Source: Diaphorobacter limosus (lineage in GTDB: Bacteria > Pseudomonadota > Gammaproteobacteria > Burkholderiales > Burkholderiaceae_C). Taken from it: a stretch of DNA of 64,000 nt. Position 1 is the first letter of the stretch. Each line of letters opens with the position of its first letter. Where the stretch lies: NCBI RefSeq assembly GCF_033100095.1, contig NZ_CP136921.1, positions 3,375,001 through 3,439,000 of the forward strand. Direction: 5' to 3'. A model generated the notes under the pieces. The model searched no databases and was not told the DNA's origin. It worked only from the letters and a program-made list of their open reading frames with translations. Positions 42,916-52,104 of this stretch are shown piece by piece. Position numbers and translations under genes: made by a program.

Positions 42916-45081
42916 TCAAATCTGGTATTCGAAGGTCTTGATGCCGGCGGCGATCAGATCCGGACCAATGTGCATGGACCAGGCCGTGGCAATGGCTGCC
43001 AGCAGGGCCGTGGTGTCCGGCTGCTGGCCGCCGGGCAGGCTCAGCGCCTGCAGGCTGCCGAGCACGCGCTCGCTGGCACCCGTGGCCAGGATCACCTGGC
43101 CGGCGCGCACGAACACGGCGCGGCCCTCGCCCTCGGCGCGGTGCGCGGCCACGGCGGCGTTGTCGGCGCTGGTGGAGTACAGCAGCACCTCGCCGTCGCA
43201 CAGCGGCGCCAATTCGGCCACCTGAGCGATGTCGGCATTGAGCACGCCCGCGCCTTCATCGAGCACCACGTCGATCTGGGTGCGCAGCACGCGCGTCATC
43301 TTGGCCTGCTCCAGCACATCGTGGTCGGCCAGGCCCTCGTAGCCGTCCATGTCGGTGACCACGCCGACCAGGCAGCGGTCGTAGGCCAGGCCTTCTTCCA
43401 GGATGGAGCGGGCCGTGGTCTGTATGACCGCCGCCTGGGCCAGGCGGTTGGTCAGCAGGCGGTGCGCGCCGGCCCAGTGGGCGGCATTGGCTTTCTGCGT
43501 CTGGCGGCCGGCGATGAACATGCCCTCGCTGCTGGCCACGCCGGTGAGCTTGCCCGACAGCTGCAACAGCCAGCCCACCAGGCGCGCGATGAAGGCGTTG
43601 TGGCGCGTGCCGACTATGCCCACCAGCGGGATGCGGCCGGCGCCCGGGCCGTCCTCGCGCGGGAACAGGTGATCGGCAATGGCCATGCCCACCGGGCGCG
43701 GCGCGCCGCTGGTCGGCTTCAGGTGCATCAGGAGGCCCGGGCCGGCGTTCACCTCCAGGATGGCGCCCTGGCCCTGCAGGGGCTTGGAGACATCCTTGAC
43801 GATCATGTCCATGCCGGCGATGTCCAGGCCGACGATCTTCGCCGCCAGGGTGGCGTAGTAGGCCACGTCGGGGTGCACGTCGTCGGTGCAGTCAATGGCC
43901 ATGTTGCCGTTGCGCTGCAGCAGCACGCTCTGGCCCTTGGGGATGACGGTGGCCGGCGTGACGTTCTGGCGCTTGAGTTCCAGCTGCACGGCGCCCTTGT
44001 CGGTATCGATCCAGTCCAGCGGGTATTCCTGCTCCGGGCCGCGGCGCGGGTCCTGGTTCAGCACGGCCACCAGCTCGGCCAGCGTGGCCTGGCCATTGCC
44101 GTGCACGCTCACGGTCTCGCCCTTGGTGGCGGCCACCACCTTGCCGCCGACGACCAGCAGGCGGTGCTCGATGCCGTCGATGAACTTCTCGACGATGACA
44201 TCCGAGCCCTCGGGCTGGGCCAGCGCGAAGGCGGCCTTGATGTCTGCCTCTTGCGACAGCTCCAGCGTCACGCCGCGCGCGTGGTTGCCGTCGGACGGCT
44301 TGACGGTGACGGGAAAGCCGATGTCTTGCGCCACCTCCCAGGCCTCCTCGGCGCTGTTCACGATCTGGCCCTCGGGCACGGGCACGCCGCAGGAGGCCAG
44401 CAGGCGCTTGGTGAAGTCCTTGTCCTGCGCAATGCCCTCGGCGATGGCGCTGGTCTGGTCGCTTTCGGCGGTCCAGATGCGCCGCTGCGCCGCGCCATAG
44501 CCCAGCTGCACCAGGTTGCCGTCGTTCAGGCGGATATGCGGGATGCGGCGCTCGCCGGCGGCGTCGACGATGCAGCCGGTGCTGGGGCCCAGGTAGCGGT
44601 CGTTGATGGCGGTCTTGATGGCCTGGATGGCAGCCTTGAGGTCAAACGCCTGGTCGTTGATGGCGGCCATCAGCAGCCGGTGGCCATGCTCGAGCGCCAC
44701 GCGCGCCACCGCCTCTTCGGGGCAGCGGAACACCATGCGGTAGATGCCGCGGCGCGATATTTCGCGCGTCTGGCCGAATTCGGCCGGCATGCCCGAAAGA
44801 TTGAGCAGCTCGATGACCACATGCTCAAGCACATGGCCCATCCAGGTGCCGCCTTCCAGGCGCTGGATGAAGCCACCGCGCTCGCCCACGCCGCAGGTGT
44901 GCTCCACCAGGTCGGGCAGCCAGGCCGTCAGGCGCTCGTTCAGGCCGGGCAGCTTGTTGGAGGGAAAGTCCTCCAGCTCGCCCAGATCCAGCCAGACCTC
45001 GAGGATGGGGCGGTAGGTCCAGACACTGGGGCCGCGCAGGAAGGTGGTGCGCAGCAGTTGGATATCTTTGAAGTTGGCCAT
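42916..45081 (-). CDS. Cyanophycin synthetase paralogue with degenerate Mur-ligase P-loop
   Basis: A 721 aa CphA-family protein. The N-terminal domain (FKDIQLLRTTFLRGPSVWTY) and ATP-grasp domain (GIAQDKDFTKRLLASCGVPV, VTVKPSDGNHARGVTLEL, AILEVNAGPGLLMHL) are complete. In the Mur-ligase-like part the P-loop [10 protein letters not shown] of the neighbour CphA is replaced by GIVGTRHNAFIAR, and the protein is about 140 residues shorter. The second ligase site should therefore not bind ATP. This is like CphA2 enzymes of cyanobacteria, which repolymerise beta-Asp-Arg dipeptides with one active site, or the cphA' gene found beside cphA in betaproteobacteria. Which of these applies is inference. Confidence 0.88.
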   Translation of the reverse strand: MANFKDIQLLRTTFLRGPSVWTYRPILEVWLDLGELEDFPSNKLPGLNERLTAWLPDLVEHTCGVGERGGFIQRLEGGTWMGHVLEHVVIELLNLSGMPAEFGQTREISRRGIYRMVFRCPEEAVARVALEHGHRLLMAAINDQAFDLKAAIQAIKTAINDRYLGPSTGCIVDAAGERRIPHIRLNDGNLVQLGYGAAQRRIWTAESDQTSAIAEGIAQDKDFTKRLLASCGVPVPEGQIVNSAEEAWEVAQDIGFPVTVKPSDGNHARGVTLELSQEADIKAAFALAQPEGSDVIVEKFIDGIEHRLLVVGGKVVAATKGETVSVHGNGQATLAELVAVLNQDPRRGPEQEYPLDWIDTDKGAVQLELKRQNVTPATVIPKGQSVLLQRNGNMAIDCTDDVHPDVAYYATLAAKIVGLDIAGMDMIVKDVSKPLQGQGAILEVNAGPGLLMHLKPTSGAPRPVGMAIADHLFPREDGPGAGRIPLVGIVGTRHNAFIARLVGWLLQLSGKLTGVASSEGMFIAGRQTQKANAAHWAGAHRLLTNRLAQAAVIQTTARSILEEGLAYDRCLVGVVTDMDGYEGLADHDVLEQAKMTRVLRTQIDVVLDEGAGVLNADIAQVAELAPLCDGEVLLYSTSADNAAVAAHRAEGEGRAVFVRAGQVILATGASERVLGSLQALSLPGGQQPDTTALLAAIATAWSMHIGPDLIAAGIKTFEYQI

Positions 45082-45306
45082 GAAGTGCGGGGTGGAGGAA
45101 TGGGGTGGCGCGCCGGTGCTGGCGCTGCCTAAGCGTGAATTGTGCGTGGATATTGGCAGATGTCAGCCGCCAGCGGTGGACAGGCGTTACATCGCCATAC
45201 CGCTGCGCCACCGAGGCCCGGCCCCTGCTGGCCGACAATGCCGTTCACGGGCATGGGGCCCTGCCGCAGACTCCCTTTGCGGGCGCGGGCAGACATACAA
45301 AACAAA

Positions 45307-47616
45307 ATGCAACATCAACCATCTGTGGACGCTTCCGGTGTCTTGCCTGGCCCGCTGGGGGCCGAACTGCGAGCCATGCTCGCTCCCGACGAAAACGTGC
45401 AGGCCGCCTTCGAGGTTGACCTGACCCCCGAGCTGCGCTTTGCCCCCGGCCTCTTGGTGCTGAGCGACCGGCGCCTGTTGGCGCGCGCCATGGACGGCGC
45501 GACCCAGCAATGGCCGCTGGCCCCCGGCATGGTGCTGCGCATGCTCGACCATGGCGGCGTCGGCACGCTGGAGCTGCATGACGACCAGCAGCGCCTGGCG
45601 CTGTGGCGCTTCACCCTGGGGCGCCATCCCCAGGCGCTGCACCTGCAGCAGCGGCTGGAGCAGCAGATCGCCCATCTGCAAAACCCCCAGGCCCTGGCCG
45701 TTCAGCGTGACGAGGCGCCCTGCTGCGCCGTCTGTGGCACGCCGCTGCCGGCGGGCAGCGACGAATGCCCGGCCTGCGCGCGCCAGCAGGCCAAGCCGAC
45801 CTCCACCTGGGTGCTGCTGCGCCTGTGGCGCTTTGCCCGGCCCTACAAGAAGCAGCTGGCCGCCGGCTTTGGCCTGACGCTGGCGTCCACCGCCGCCTCG
45901 CTGGTGCCGCCGTACATGACCATCCCGCTGATGGACGACATCCTCATCCCCTACCAGAGCGGCAAGGCCATAGACCCCTGGCTGGTGGTGATGTACCTGG
46001 GCGGCCTGCTGCTGGCGGCGCTGCTGGCCTGGGGTTTAGGGTGGGCGCGCACTTACATTTTGGCGCTGGTGAGCGAACGCATAGGCGCGGATCTGCGCAC
46101 CACCACCTACGAGCACCTGCTGCGCCTGTCGCTGGACTACTTTGGCAGCAAGCGCACCGGCGACTTGATGGCGCGCATAGGCTCGGAGACCGACCGCATC
46201 AACGTCTTTCTGTCGCTGAACGCGCTGGATTTCGCCACCGACGTGCTGATGATCGCCATGACCTCGGCCATCCTGTTCTCCATCAACCCCTGGCTGGCCC
46301 TGGTCACGCTGGTGCCTCTGCCCTTCATCGCCTGGCTGATCCACAACGTGCGCGACCGCCTGCGCACCGGCTTCGAGAAGATAGACCGGGTCTGGAGCGA
46401 GGTTACCAACGTGCTGGCCGACACCATTCCCGGCATCCGCGTGGTCAAGGCCTTCGCCCAGGAGAGCCGCGAGGCGCAGCGTTTTCGCGCCGCCAACCAG
46501 CACAACCTGGAGGTCAACGACAAGCTGAACAAGACCTGGAGCCTGTTCGCCCCCACGGTGTCGCTGATGACGGAGGTCGGCCTGCTGGTGGTCTGGGGCT
46601 TTGGCGTCTGGCTGGTGGCGCACAACCAGATCACCGTCGGTGTGCTGGCGGCCTTCATTGCCTACATCGGGCGCTTTTACACGCGGCTCGACTCCATGAG
46701 CCGCATCGTCTCGGTGACGCAAAAGGCCGCCGCCGGCGCCAAGCGCATCTTCGACATCCTGGACCATGTGAGCAACGTGCCCGATCCGCAGAACCCGGTG
46801 CGCGTGGACAAGGTGGCCGGCGCGATCGAGATGCAGGGCGTGGGTTTTCGCTACGGCAGCCGCACGGTGATCAAGAACCTGTCGCTGCAGATTCGCCCCG
46901 GCGAGATGATCGGCCTGGTGGGCCACAGCGGCTCGGGCAAGAGCACGCTGGTGAACCTGATCAGCCGCTTCTACGACGTGAGCGACGGCGCCATCCTCGT
47001 CGATGGCGTGGACATACGCCGCATGGCGGTGAGCGACTTCCGCCGCCACATTGGCCTGGTGCTGCAGGAGCCGTTCCTGTTCTTCGGCACCATCGCCGAG
47101 AACATCGCCTACGGCAAGCCCGATGCCACGCGCGCGGAGATCGTCGCCGCCGCGCGTGCCGCCCATGCACATGAATTCATCCTGCGCCTGCCGCACGGCT
47201 ACGACAGCCTGGTGGGCGAGCGCGGCCAGGGCCTGTCGGGCGGCGAGCGCCAGCGCATCAGCATCGCCCGCGCCCTGCTGATCGACCCGCGCATCCTGAT
47301 CCTGGACGAGGCCACGTCCGCCGTGGACACCGAGACCGAGAAGGAAATCCAGAAGGCGCTGGACAACCTGGTGCAGGGCCGCACCACCATCGCCATCGCC
47401 CACCGCCTGTCCACGCTGCGCAAGGCCGACCGCCTGGTGGTCATGGACCGCGGCGAGGTGGTCGAGGTGGGCCCGCACGACGAGCTGATGGCCCAGCAGG
47501 GCGCCTACTGGCGCCTGTACGAGGCCCAGGCGCGCCGCGCCGAGGAAGACGCCGAGGCCGCCGGCGTGCGCATAGAAAGCCAGCGCCAGCACAGCGCCCA
47601 CCCGGCCGGCAAGTGA
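45307..47616 (+). CDS. ABC exporter with N-terminal sensor-like domain and zinc ribbon, cyanophycin-linked
   Basis: A 769 aa fused permease-ATPase. Residues 1 to about 135 are a soluble PH-like beta domain (VDLTPELRFAPGLLVLSDRR). A zinc ribbon CAVC..CPAC follows at about 139-158. Six membrane helices lie about 170-480. The ABC ATPase has Walker A GHSGSGKST, signature LSGGERQR and Walker B ILILDEATSA. The C-terminal half is a normal type I half-exporter such as MsbA; the front end is not. It is divergent from cphA' and followed by DUF1854, the arrangement of the 'cyanophycin metabolism-associated ABC transporter'. It may export dipeptides or protect cells; the substrate is unknown. ATG 45307 is used; an upstream frame is shadow. 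Confidence 0.9.
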   Translation: MQHQPSVDASGVLPGPLGAELRAMLAPDENVQAAFEVDLTPELRFAPGLLVLSDRRLLARAMDGATQQWPLAPGMVLRMLDHGGVGTLELHDDQQRLALWRFTLGRHPQALHLQQRLEQQIAHLQNPQALAVQRDEAPCCAVCGTPLPAGSDECPACARQQAKPTSTWVLLRLWRFARPYKKQLAAGFGLTLASTAASLVPPYMTIPLMDDILIPYQSGKAIDPWLVVMYLGGLLLAALLAWGLGWARTYILALVSERIGADLRTTTYEHLLRLSLDYFGSKRTGDLMARIGSETDRINVFLSLNALDFATDVLMIAMTSAILFSINPWLALVTLVPLPFIAWLIHNVRDRLRTGFEKIDRVWSEVTNVLADTIPGIRVVKAFAQESREAQRFRAANQHNLEVNDKLNKTWSLFAPTVSLMTEVGLLVVWGFGVWLVAHNQITVGVLAAFIAYIGRFYTRLDSMSRIVSVTQKAAAGAKRIFDILDHVSNVPDPQNPVRVDKVAGAIEMQGVGFRYGSRTVIKNLSLQIRPGEMIGLVGHSGSGKSTLVNLISRFYDVSDGAILVDGVDIRRMAVSDFRRHIGLVLQEPFLFFGTIAENIAYGKPDATRAEIVAAARAAHAHEFILRLPHGYDSLVGERGQGLSGGERQRISIARALLIDPRILILDEATSAVDTETEKEIQKALDNLVQGRTTIAIAHRLSTLRKADRLVVMDRGEVVEVGPHDELMAQQGAYWRLYEAQARRAEEDAEAAGVRIESQRQHSAHPAGK

Positions 47617-47627
47617 GAGGCACAGCC

Positions 47628-48113
47628 ATGAATACCACCACAGAACCCATGGCGTTCGATCTGCGCCGCAACCCCCATGGCCGCCTGGTGCTGCGCCTGG
47701 CCGACGGCACCGAGCACGAGGCCGTGACACCCGTGCGCGCCTTTCCGATTGCCGCGCCGCAGGAGGGCCTGTCCCTGGTCGGCGCCGACGGCCACGAGCT
47801 GGCCTGGGTGCCGCGCCTTGCCGATCTGGCAGCTGCCGCACGTACGCTGATCGAGGAAGAACTCGCCGCACGCGAGTTTGTGCCCACCATCACGCGTATC
47901 CGCAGCGTGTCCAGCTTTTCCACCCCCAGCACCTGGGAGGTGGACACCGACCGAGGCGCCGCGCAGCTGGTGCTCAAGGGCGAGGAGGACATCAGGCGCC
48001 TTTCCGGGCGCACCAAGCTGCTCATCGCCGCCAGCGACGGGTTGCACTTTCATGTGCCCGACAGCCAGGCGCTCGATCGCGCCTCGCGCAGGCTGCTGGA
48101 GCGCTTTTTGTAA
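47628..48113 (+). CDS. DUF1854 family protein, cyanophycin-linked
   Basis: A 161 aa soluble protein: FDLRRNPHGRLVLRLADGTE, VTPVRAFPIAAPQEGLSLV, GHELAWVPRL, SSFSTPSTWEVDTDRG and FHVPDSQALDRASRRLLERF. This is the DUF1854 pattern; no activity is known. It follows the ABC exporter by 11 bases with GAGAGG before the ATG, so the two form one transcript. Members of this family are recognised next to cyanophycin ABC transporters, which suggests a soluble partner of the exporter. It ends in a mini-repeat. Confidence 0.88.
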   Translation: MNTTTEPMAFDLRRNPHGRLVLRLADGTEHEAVTPVRAFPIAAPQEGLSLVGADGHELAWVPRLADLAAAARTLIEEELAAREFVPTITRIRSVSSFSTPSTWEVDTDRGAAQLVLKGEEDIRRLSGRTKLLIAASDGLHFHVPDSQALDRASRRLLERFL

Positions 48114-48120
48114 GCATATT

Positions 48121-48170
48121 GATAGCGCTTTGCGCTTGTCTGGCGGGCGCTGCATGGCAATCGGTCCAAA
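48121..48170. repeat. Mini-repeat copy after DUF1854 gene
   Basis: GATAGCGCTTTGCGCTTGTC followed by TGGCGGGCGCTGCATGGC shows the ATAGC, GCGCTT and GGCGCT elements of the family. It starts seven bases after the DUF1854 stop codon. Confidence 0.55.
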
Positions 48171-48265
48171 AGGCCTTAATTTCCCCGGCAGTTTGCCGAA
48201 ATGGGTGTACGACGAGGTGGTAGCTGCGGTTGCCGCCAATTGCGTATTCATGAGGAGCCCATGCC

Positions 48266-48712
48266 ATGCAACTGCCACCCGTAGACCGATCGCCCGCCCA
48301 GTGGCGTCCCCAGGGCGCGGATCTGTATTCCACGGGCGCCTCCGGAGCCGTGCCCGTGCGGCCCGTGAACGCCGCCAACCCCGTCGAATCCACAGACCGG
48401 CTGGGCGAGGGCAGCGTCCTGCGTGAACCCACCAAGCCCAGCGCCCCGGACGAGGAAAACCGCGACTGGACCCTGCCGATAGAGAAAAAAGACAAGCCTT
48501 CGGAGGCCGATGCACCCCCTAAGGATCCACCGCTGCACCAGGTGATGCTGGAGTTCATCCAGTCCATGTGGCGCGCCAGCGCCAGCGCCGTGGATGTGGC
48601 GCAGGACATCCACAAGACCACGCTGCAGGAGCTCCAGGCCCAGAAGGCGGAGGACGAGCAGCAGTCGCTTGTCTATTCCGATCCCAAGGTCAAGCGCACC
48701 GGGGGATTGTGA
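48266..48712 (+). CDS. Hypothetical protein, Pro/acidic-rich, near the cyanophycin genes
   Basis: A 148 aa protein with no recognised family. The first 90 residues are rich in Pro, Ala, Glu, Asp and Lys and look disordered (PSAPDEENRDWTLPIEKKDK). The last 55 residues form likely amphipathic helices (HQVMLEFIQSMWRASASAVD, HKTTLQELQAQKAEDEQQ). There is no signal peptide or membrane segment. GGAG lies eight bases before ATG 48266, and the codon use matches its neighbours, so I consider it real. It could be a granule-associated helper, by position only. Confidence 0.6.
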   Translation: MQLPPVDRSPAQWRPQGADLYSTGASGAVPVRPVNAANPVESTDRLGEGSVLREPTKPSAPDEENRDWTLPIEKKDKPSEADAPPKDPPLHQVMLEFIQSMWRASASAVDVAQDIHKTTLQELQAQKAEDEQQSLVYSDPKVKRTGGL

Positions 48713-48730
48713 GTCTTAAGCTATAAATTA

Positions 48731-48773
48731 AATAGCTGTATGCGCCCACTGGATGGGCGCTACCGGCTGAAAA
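48731..48773. terminator. Mini-repeat hairpin between convergent genes
   Basis: AATAGCTGTATGCGCCCACT followed by GGATGGGCGCTACCGGC contains the perfect 7-bp stem GCGCCCA (48742-48748) / TGGGCGC (48754-48760) with a 5-base loop, then GGCTGAAAA. It lies between two convergent stop codons, so a terminator role for this mini-repeat copy is likely. Confidence 0.55.
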
Positions 48774-49700
48774 CTACTTGGCAATCTCTGCCGGTGCATT
48801 CGCAATCCCGCTGCTCACATGCCCGGCCGGCACATGGCGCGCGGCCGAGTTCACATGGCCGGTCTGGTCGTCGAAGAAGAAGTCGGGTTCGAACTCGCGC
48901 AAAAACTCCCCCTTGGGTAGGCCGCCCAGAAACATCGCCTCGTCCACGGCGATGTTCCAGTCCATCAGCGTGCGTATGGCGCGCTCGTGCGCCGGCGCGC
49001 TGCGGGCGGTGACCAGGGCCGTGCGTATGCGCATGGCCGCGCCGCCGGCCTGCTGCAGCCGGTGCAGCGCGGCCAGCAGGGGCTTGAACGGTCCCTCGGG
49101 CAGGGGCTGGGCGGCCTTGGCGCTCTCGTGGCGCTGGAAGGCCGCCAGGCCCTCGCTTTGGTAGACGCGCTCGGCCTCGTCGGAGAACAGCACGGCGTCG
49201 CCGTCAAACGCGATGCGCACCTCGCGTGGATGGGCGTCGCCGGCCTGTACCGATTCGGTCAGCACGCGCGCCGCCGGAAAACCCAGGTGCAACGCAGAGC
49301 GCACATCGGTCTCGTTGGCCGACAAAAACAGGTGCGCGCCCAGCGGCCGCAAATAGCGGAACGGGTCGCGCCCCTGGGTGAACACGCCGCGCTGCACGCT
49401 GGGCAGGCCGTGCGCCTGGCAAGAGCGGAACACGCGCATGCCGCTCACCGGGTCGTTGCGCGACAGCAGCACCACCTCCACGCGCTGGTGCTCGGCATGG
49501 TTGAAGGCCAGCAGCTTGCGCACCAGCGAAAACGCCACGCCGGGTGGGGCTGGGATGTCCAGGCGCTGGCGCTGCAGCTCCACATAGGCGCGGTCGTCGC
49601 CGTGTTCGAAGACGCGGTTTTCCTCCTCGAAGTCGAACAGTGCGCGCGATGAGATGGCGACGACGAGCTTGTCGCTGAGAGAGGGGGCCATGTCAGTCAT
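48774..49700 (-). CDS. 5'-nucleotidase (cytosolic cN-I type)
   Basis: A 308 aa protein of the bacterial 5'-nucleotidase family (PF06189 type), which dephosphorylates nucleoside monophosphates. It starts KLVVAISSRALFDFEEENRV, with VEVVLLSRNDPVSGMRVFRS, FTQGRDPFRYLRPL, LFLSANETDVRSAL, IAFDGDAVLFSDEAE and EPDFFFDDQTGHV. The FDGD.VLFSD segment is a HAD-like acidic motif. It is a stand-alone gene with ATG 49700. The upstream side holds the compound hairpin repeat at 49788-49832. Confidence 0.87.
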   Translation of the reverse strand: MTDMAPSLSDKLVVAISSRALFDFEEENRVFEHGDDRAYVELQRQRLDIPAPPGVAFSLVRKLLAFNHAEHQRVEVVLLSRNDPVSGMRVFRSCQAHGLPSVQRGVFTQGRDPFRYLRPLGAHLFLSANETDVRSALHLGFPAARVLTESVQAGDAHPREVRIAFDGDAVLFSDEAERVYQSEGLAAFQRHESAKAAQPLPEGPFKPLLAALHRLQQAGGAAMRIRTALVTARSAPAHERAIRTLMDWNIAVDEAMFLGGLPKGEFLREFEPDFFFDDQTGHVNSAARHVPAGHVSSGIANAPAEIAK

Positions 49701-49787
49701 CGGGGCAGAAGCTTAAAAACCGGCGCAACCCAGGCGCGGGCAGCCGAGCAAGGGCCGCCCCGCAGCGAGGGCTGCGTCCCCCTGCCC

Positions 49788-49832
49788 GCATGGCGTAGCC
49801 ATGCGAGAGCGGGGGGAAGCGGCGTAGCCGCT
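49788..49832. repeat. Compound hairpin repeat (two GTA-loop palindromes)
   Basis: GCATGGC-GTA-GCCATGC (49788-49804) and AGCGGC-GTA-GCCGCT (49818-49832) are perfect palindromes with the same loop, framed by CCCCCTG before and GGGGGG / CAGGGGG after. This composite is a type of dispersed repeat I associate with Comamonadaceae. It lies just downstream of gspF on the minus strand and probably ends its transcript. Confidence 0.65.
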
Positions 49833-49846
49833 CAGGGGGTGTTCCT

Positions 49847-51076
49847 TCATTTAACGAATTGATTCAGCTCGATGATGGGCTGCAGCACCGCCAGCACGAT
49901 GAGCATCACGATCAGGCCCATGGTGACGATGAGCAGCGGCTCCAGGATCGTCGCCAGCTGCATGGCGCGGCGCTGCACCTCGGTGCCCAGCTGGGTGGCG
50001 GCGCGCTGGAGCATGGTGGGCAGTTGGCCGGTCTGCTCGCCCAGGCGCGCGAACATGGCCACCAGGCCGGGGAAGCGTTTCTTCTGCGCCAGCGCCGAGG
50101 CCAGCGGCGCGCCTTCGCGCACCAGCACCAGGGCTTCCTGGGCGTCGGCGCGCAGCGCGCGGTTGTTCAGCGTTTCGGCGGCGGCGTGCAGGGCGCGCAA
50201 TATCGGCACGCCCGCCCCGGTGAGCATGGCCAGGGTGCCGGCAAAGCGCGCCGCGTTGTAGCCGCGCGCCAGTTTGCCCACCAGTGGCAGCTGGAGCCAG
50301 GCGGCATCAAACTTTTGACGAAAAACGGGCCTGGCCAGCGCTGCACGTGCGCCAACAGCTATCAAAACAATAAAGCCCAGCATGGCCCAACCATAGCCGC
50401 GCACAAAGTCGCTGATGGCCAGCATGACGACGGTGAGCAGCGGCAGCGCACGCTTGGTGCCGGCAAACACGCTGGCCACCTGCGGCACCACATAGCCCAC
50501 CAGGAACAGCACGATGACGATGGCCACCAGGGTGACGATGGCCGGGTAGAGCGCCGCGCCTATCAGCTTGGCACGCAGCTGCTGCCTGGCCTCCAGATCG
50601 TCGGCCAGGCTGTCGAGCACCTGGCTCAAGCCCCCGCTGGACTCGCCCGCGCCGATCACCGCGCAGTAAATGTCGGAGAACTCGCGCGGGTGCTGGGCCA
50701 GCGCGCGGGCGAAGGTGCTGCCGGCGTTGACCTCAGCGCGCAGCGCGGCCACCAGATGGCGCTGGCGTTCTTCGTCGGCCTCGTCGGCCAGGGCGGTGAG
50801 GGCGCGCTCCAGCGGCAGGCCCGAGCCCACCAGGCCGGCGAGCTGGCGCGTCCAGATGGATAGCTGCGTGGCGTTGAACACCGGCCGCGTGAACAGGCGC
50901 TGCGCCAGGCCGGGCGCGCTGCCGGTGGCGGCCTCGGGTGACAGTGCCTCCACGTCCAGCGGCACCAGCGCCTGGGCGCGCAGCTGGTTGCGCGCCGCCT
51001 TGGGGCTGTCGGCATCCAGCGTGCCGCGGCGTACATGACCCTGGGCGTCCAGGGCTTCGAAGGAATAGGCGGGCAT
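49847..51076 (-). CDS. gspF: Type II secretion inner-membrane platform protein
   Basis: A 409 aa GspF/PilC-family protein. It starts MPAYSFEALDAQGHVRRGTL and has two GspF domains, each followed by membrane helices. Domain one (about 70-190) has FTRQLAGLVGSGLPLERAL-type sequence (here WTRQLAGLVGSGLPLERALT), and domain two (about 270-395) has FAGTLAMLTGAGVPILRAL. The C-terminal helix ends LAVLQPIIELNQFVK. It links the ATPase GspE to the pseudopilus. gspE lies 8 kb away on the same strand, although gspE and gspF are usually adjacent. About residues 237-249 are encoded by a mini-repeat copy. Confidence 0.92.
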   Translation of the reverse strand: MPAYSFEALDAQGHVRRGTLDADSPKAARNQLRAQALVPLDVEALSPEAATGSAPGLAQRLFTRPVFNATQLSIWTRQLAGLVGSGLPLERALTALADEADEERQRHLVAALRAEVNAGSTFARALAQHPREFSDIYCAVIGAGESSGGLSQVLDSLADDLEARQQLRAKLIGAALYPAIVTLVAIVIVLFLVGYVVPQVASVFAGTKRALPLLTVVMLAISDFVRGYGWAMLGFIVLIAVGARAALARPVFRQKFDAAWLQLPLVGKLARGYNAARFAGTLAMLTGAGVPILRALHAAAETLNNRALRADAQEALVLVREGAPLASALAQKKRFPGLVAMFARLGEQTGQLPTMLQRAATQLGTEVQRRAMQLATILEPLLIVTMGLIVMLIVLAVLQPIIELNQFVK

Positions 51077-51099
51077 GGCGTCGGCGGCGTTGAAGGCGG

Positions 51100-52104
51100 T
51101 CAGCCTGCGATGGTAGCCTGGGCCGTGAGGGTGAGCGAGCGCAGGCGCAGCGCGGGGTCGAACACATCGCTCACCAGCATGAATTCATCGGCCCGCGTGT
51201 CGCGCGCCAGTGCCTGCAGGCCGGCGCGCACCGTGTCCGGACCGCCGACCACGCCCATGGCCAGAAAGTCGCCAATGGCCGCGCGCTCGGGCGCCGGCAG
51301 GCCTTGCAGAAAGCCCTCCACGGGCGGGCGCAGCAGGCCGCGCTGGCCGGTGAGGATGCCCAGCACGCGCTGGTAGGTGCTGCTCGCCAGATACTCGGCC
51401 TCTTCGTCCGTGGGCGCGGCAATCACCGGCACGCCGATCATCACGTAGGGCTTGTGCAGCACTGCCGAGGGGCGGAACAGCTCGCGGTACAGCTGCAGCG
51501 CCGGCTGCAGCAGGCGCGGCGCAAAGTGCGAGGCGAACGCATAGGGCAGGCCCATGTGCGCCGCCAGCTGGGCCGAGAACAGGCTGGAGCCCAGCAGCCA
51601 CAGTGGCACCTGGGTGCCGGCGCCGGGCGTGGCGATGAGGCGCTGGCCCGGCTGGGCGGGCGCCAGCAGCTGCTGCAGCTCGGCCACGTCGCGCGGAAAG
51701 TCGGCCTCGGTCTCCACGCGGTCGCGGCGCAGGGCGCGCATGGTGGCGCCGTCAGTGCCGGGGGCCCGGCCCAGCCCTAAGTCGATGCGGCCGGGGTAGA
51801 GCTCGGCCAGCGTGCCAAAGGCCTCGGCGACCACCAGCGGCGCATGATTGGGCAGCATCACGCCGCCCGAGCCCACGCGGATGTGCGACGTGCTGCCGGC
51901 GATATGGCCCACCAGCACGGCCGTGGCCGAGCTGGCGATGCCCGGCATGTTGTGGTGCTCGGCCAGCCAGTAGCGCTTGAAGCCGAGCGACTCCACATGC
52001 TGCGCGGTGCGCACGGCAATGGCCAGCGCATCGCCGACGCTGCCGCCTTCGCGCACGGCGACCAGATCGAGCATGGAAAGTACGGGGGTGTGGTTCGTCG
52101 TCAT
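51100..52104 (-). CDS. LLM-class flavin-dependent oxidoreductase (luciferase-like)
   Basis: A 334 aa TIM-barrel protein of the bacterial luciferase-like monooxygenase family, YhbW-type. It starts [19 protein letters not shown] and shows [80 protein letters not shown] and the C-terminal [13 protein letters not shown]. It would use FMN supplied by a reductase; the substrate is unknown. The 23-bp gap to gspF suggests that gspF is transcribed from the promoter in front of this gene. Confidence 0.9.
   Translation of the reverse strand: MTTNHTPVLSMLDLVAVREGGSVGDALAIAVRTAQHVESLGFKRYWLAEHHNMPGIASSATAVLVGHIAGSTSHIRVGSGGVMLPNHAPLVVAEAFGTLAELYPGRIDLGLGRAPGTDGATMRALRRDRVETEADFPRDVAELQQLLAPAQPGQRLIATPGAGTQVPLWLLGSSLFSAQLAAHMGLPYAFASHFAPRLLQPALQLYRELFRPSAVLHKPYVMIGVPVIAAPTDEEAEYLASSTYQRVLGILTGQRGLLRPPVEGFLQGLPAPERAAIGDFLAMGVVGGPDTVRAGLQALARDTRADEFMLVSDVFDPALRLRSLTLTAQATIAG

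Noticed and set aside
40292-45132. Very long plus-strand frames (861 and 720 codons) opposite both cyanophycin synthetase genes
   Set aside because: They are antisense shadows caused by high G+C third positions. Their translations are low-complexity His/Ala/Gly/Val-rich text without any family motif, while the minus strand encodes full CphA proteins.
49788-49832. Compound hairpin as an attachment site or integron element
   Set aside because: No integrase gene is near and the repeat type is common between genes; a terminator or dispersed repeat is simpler.
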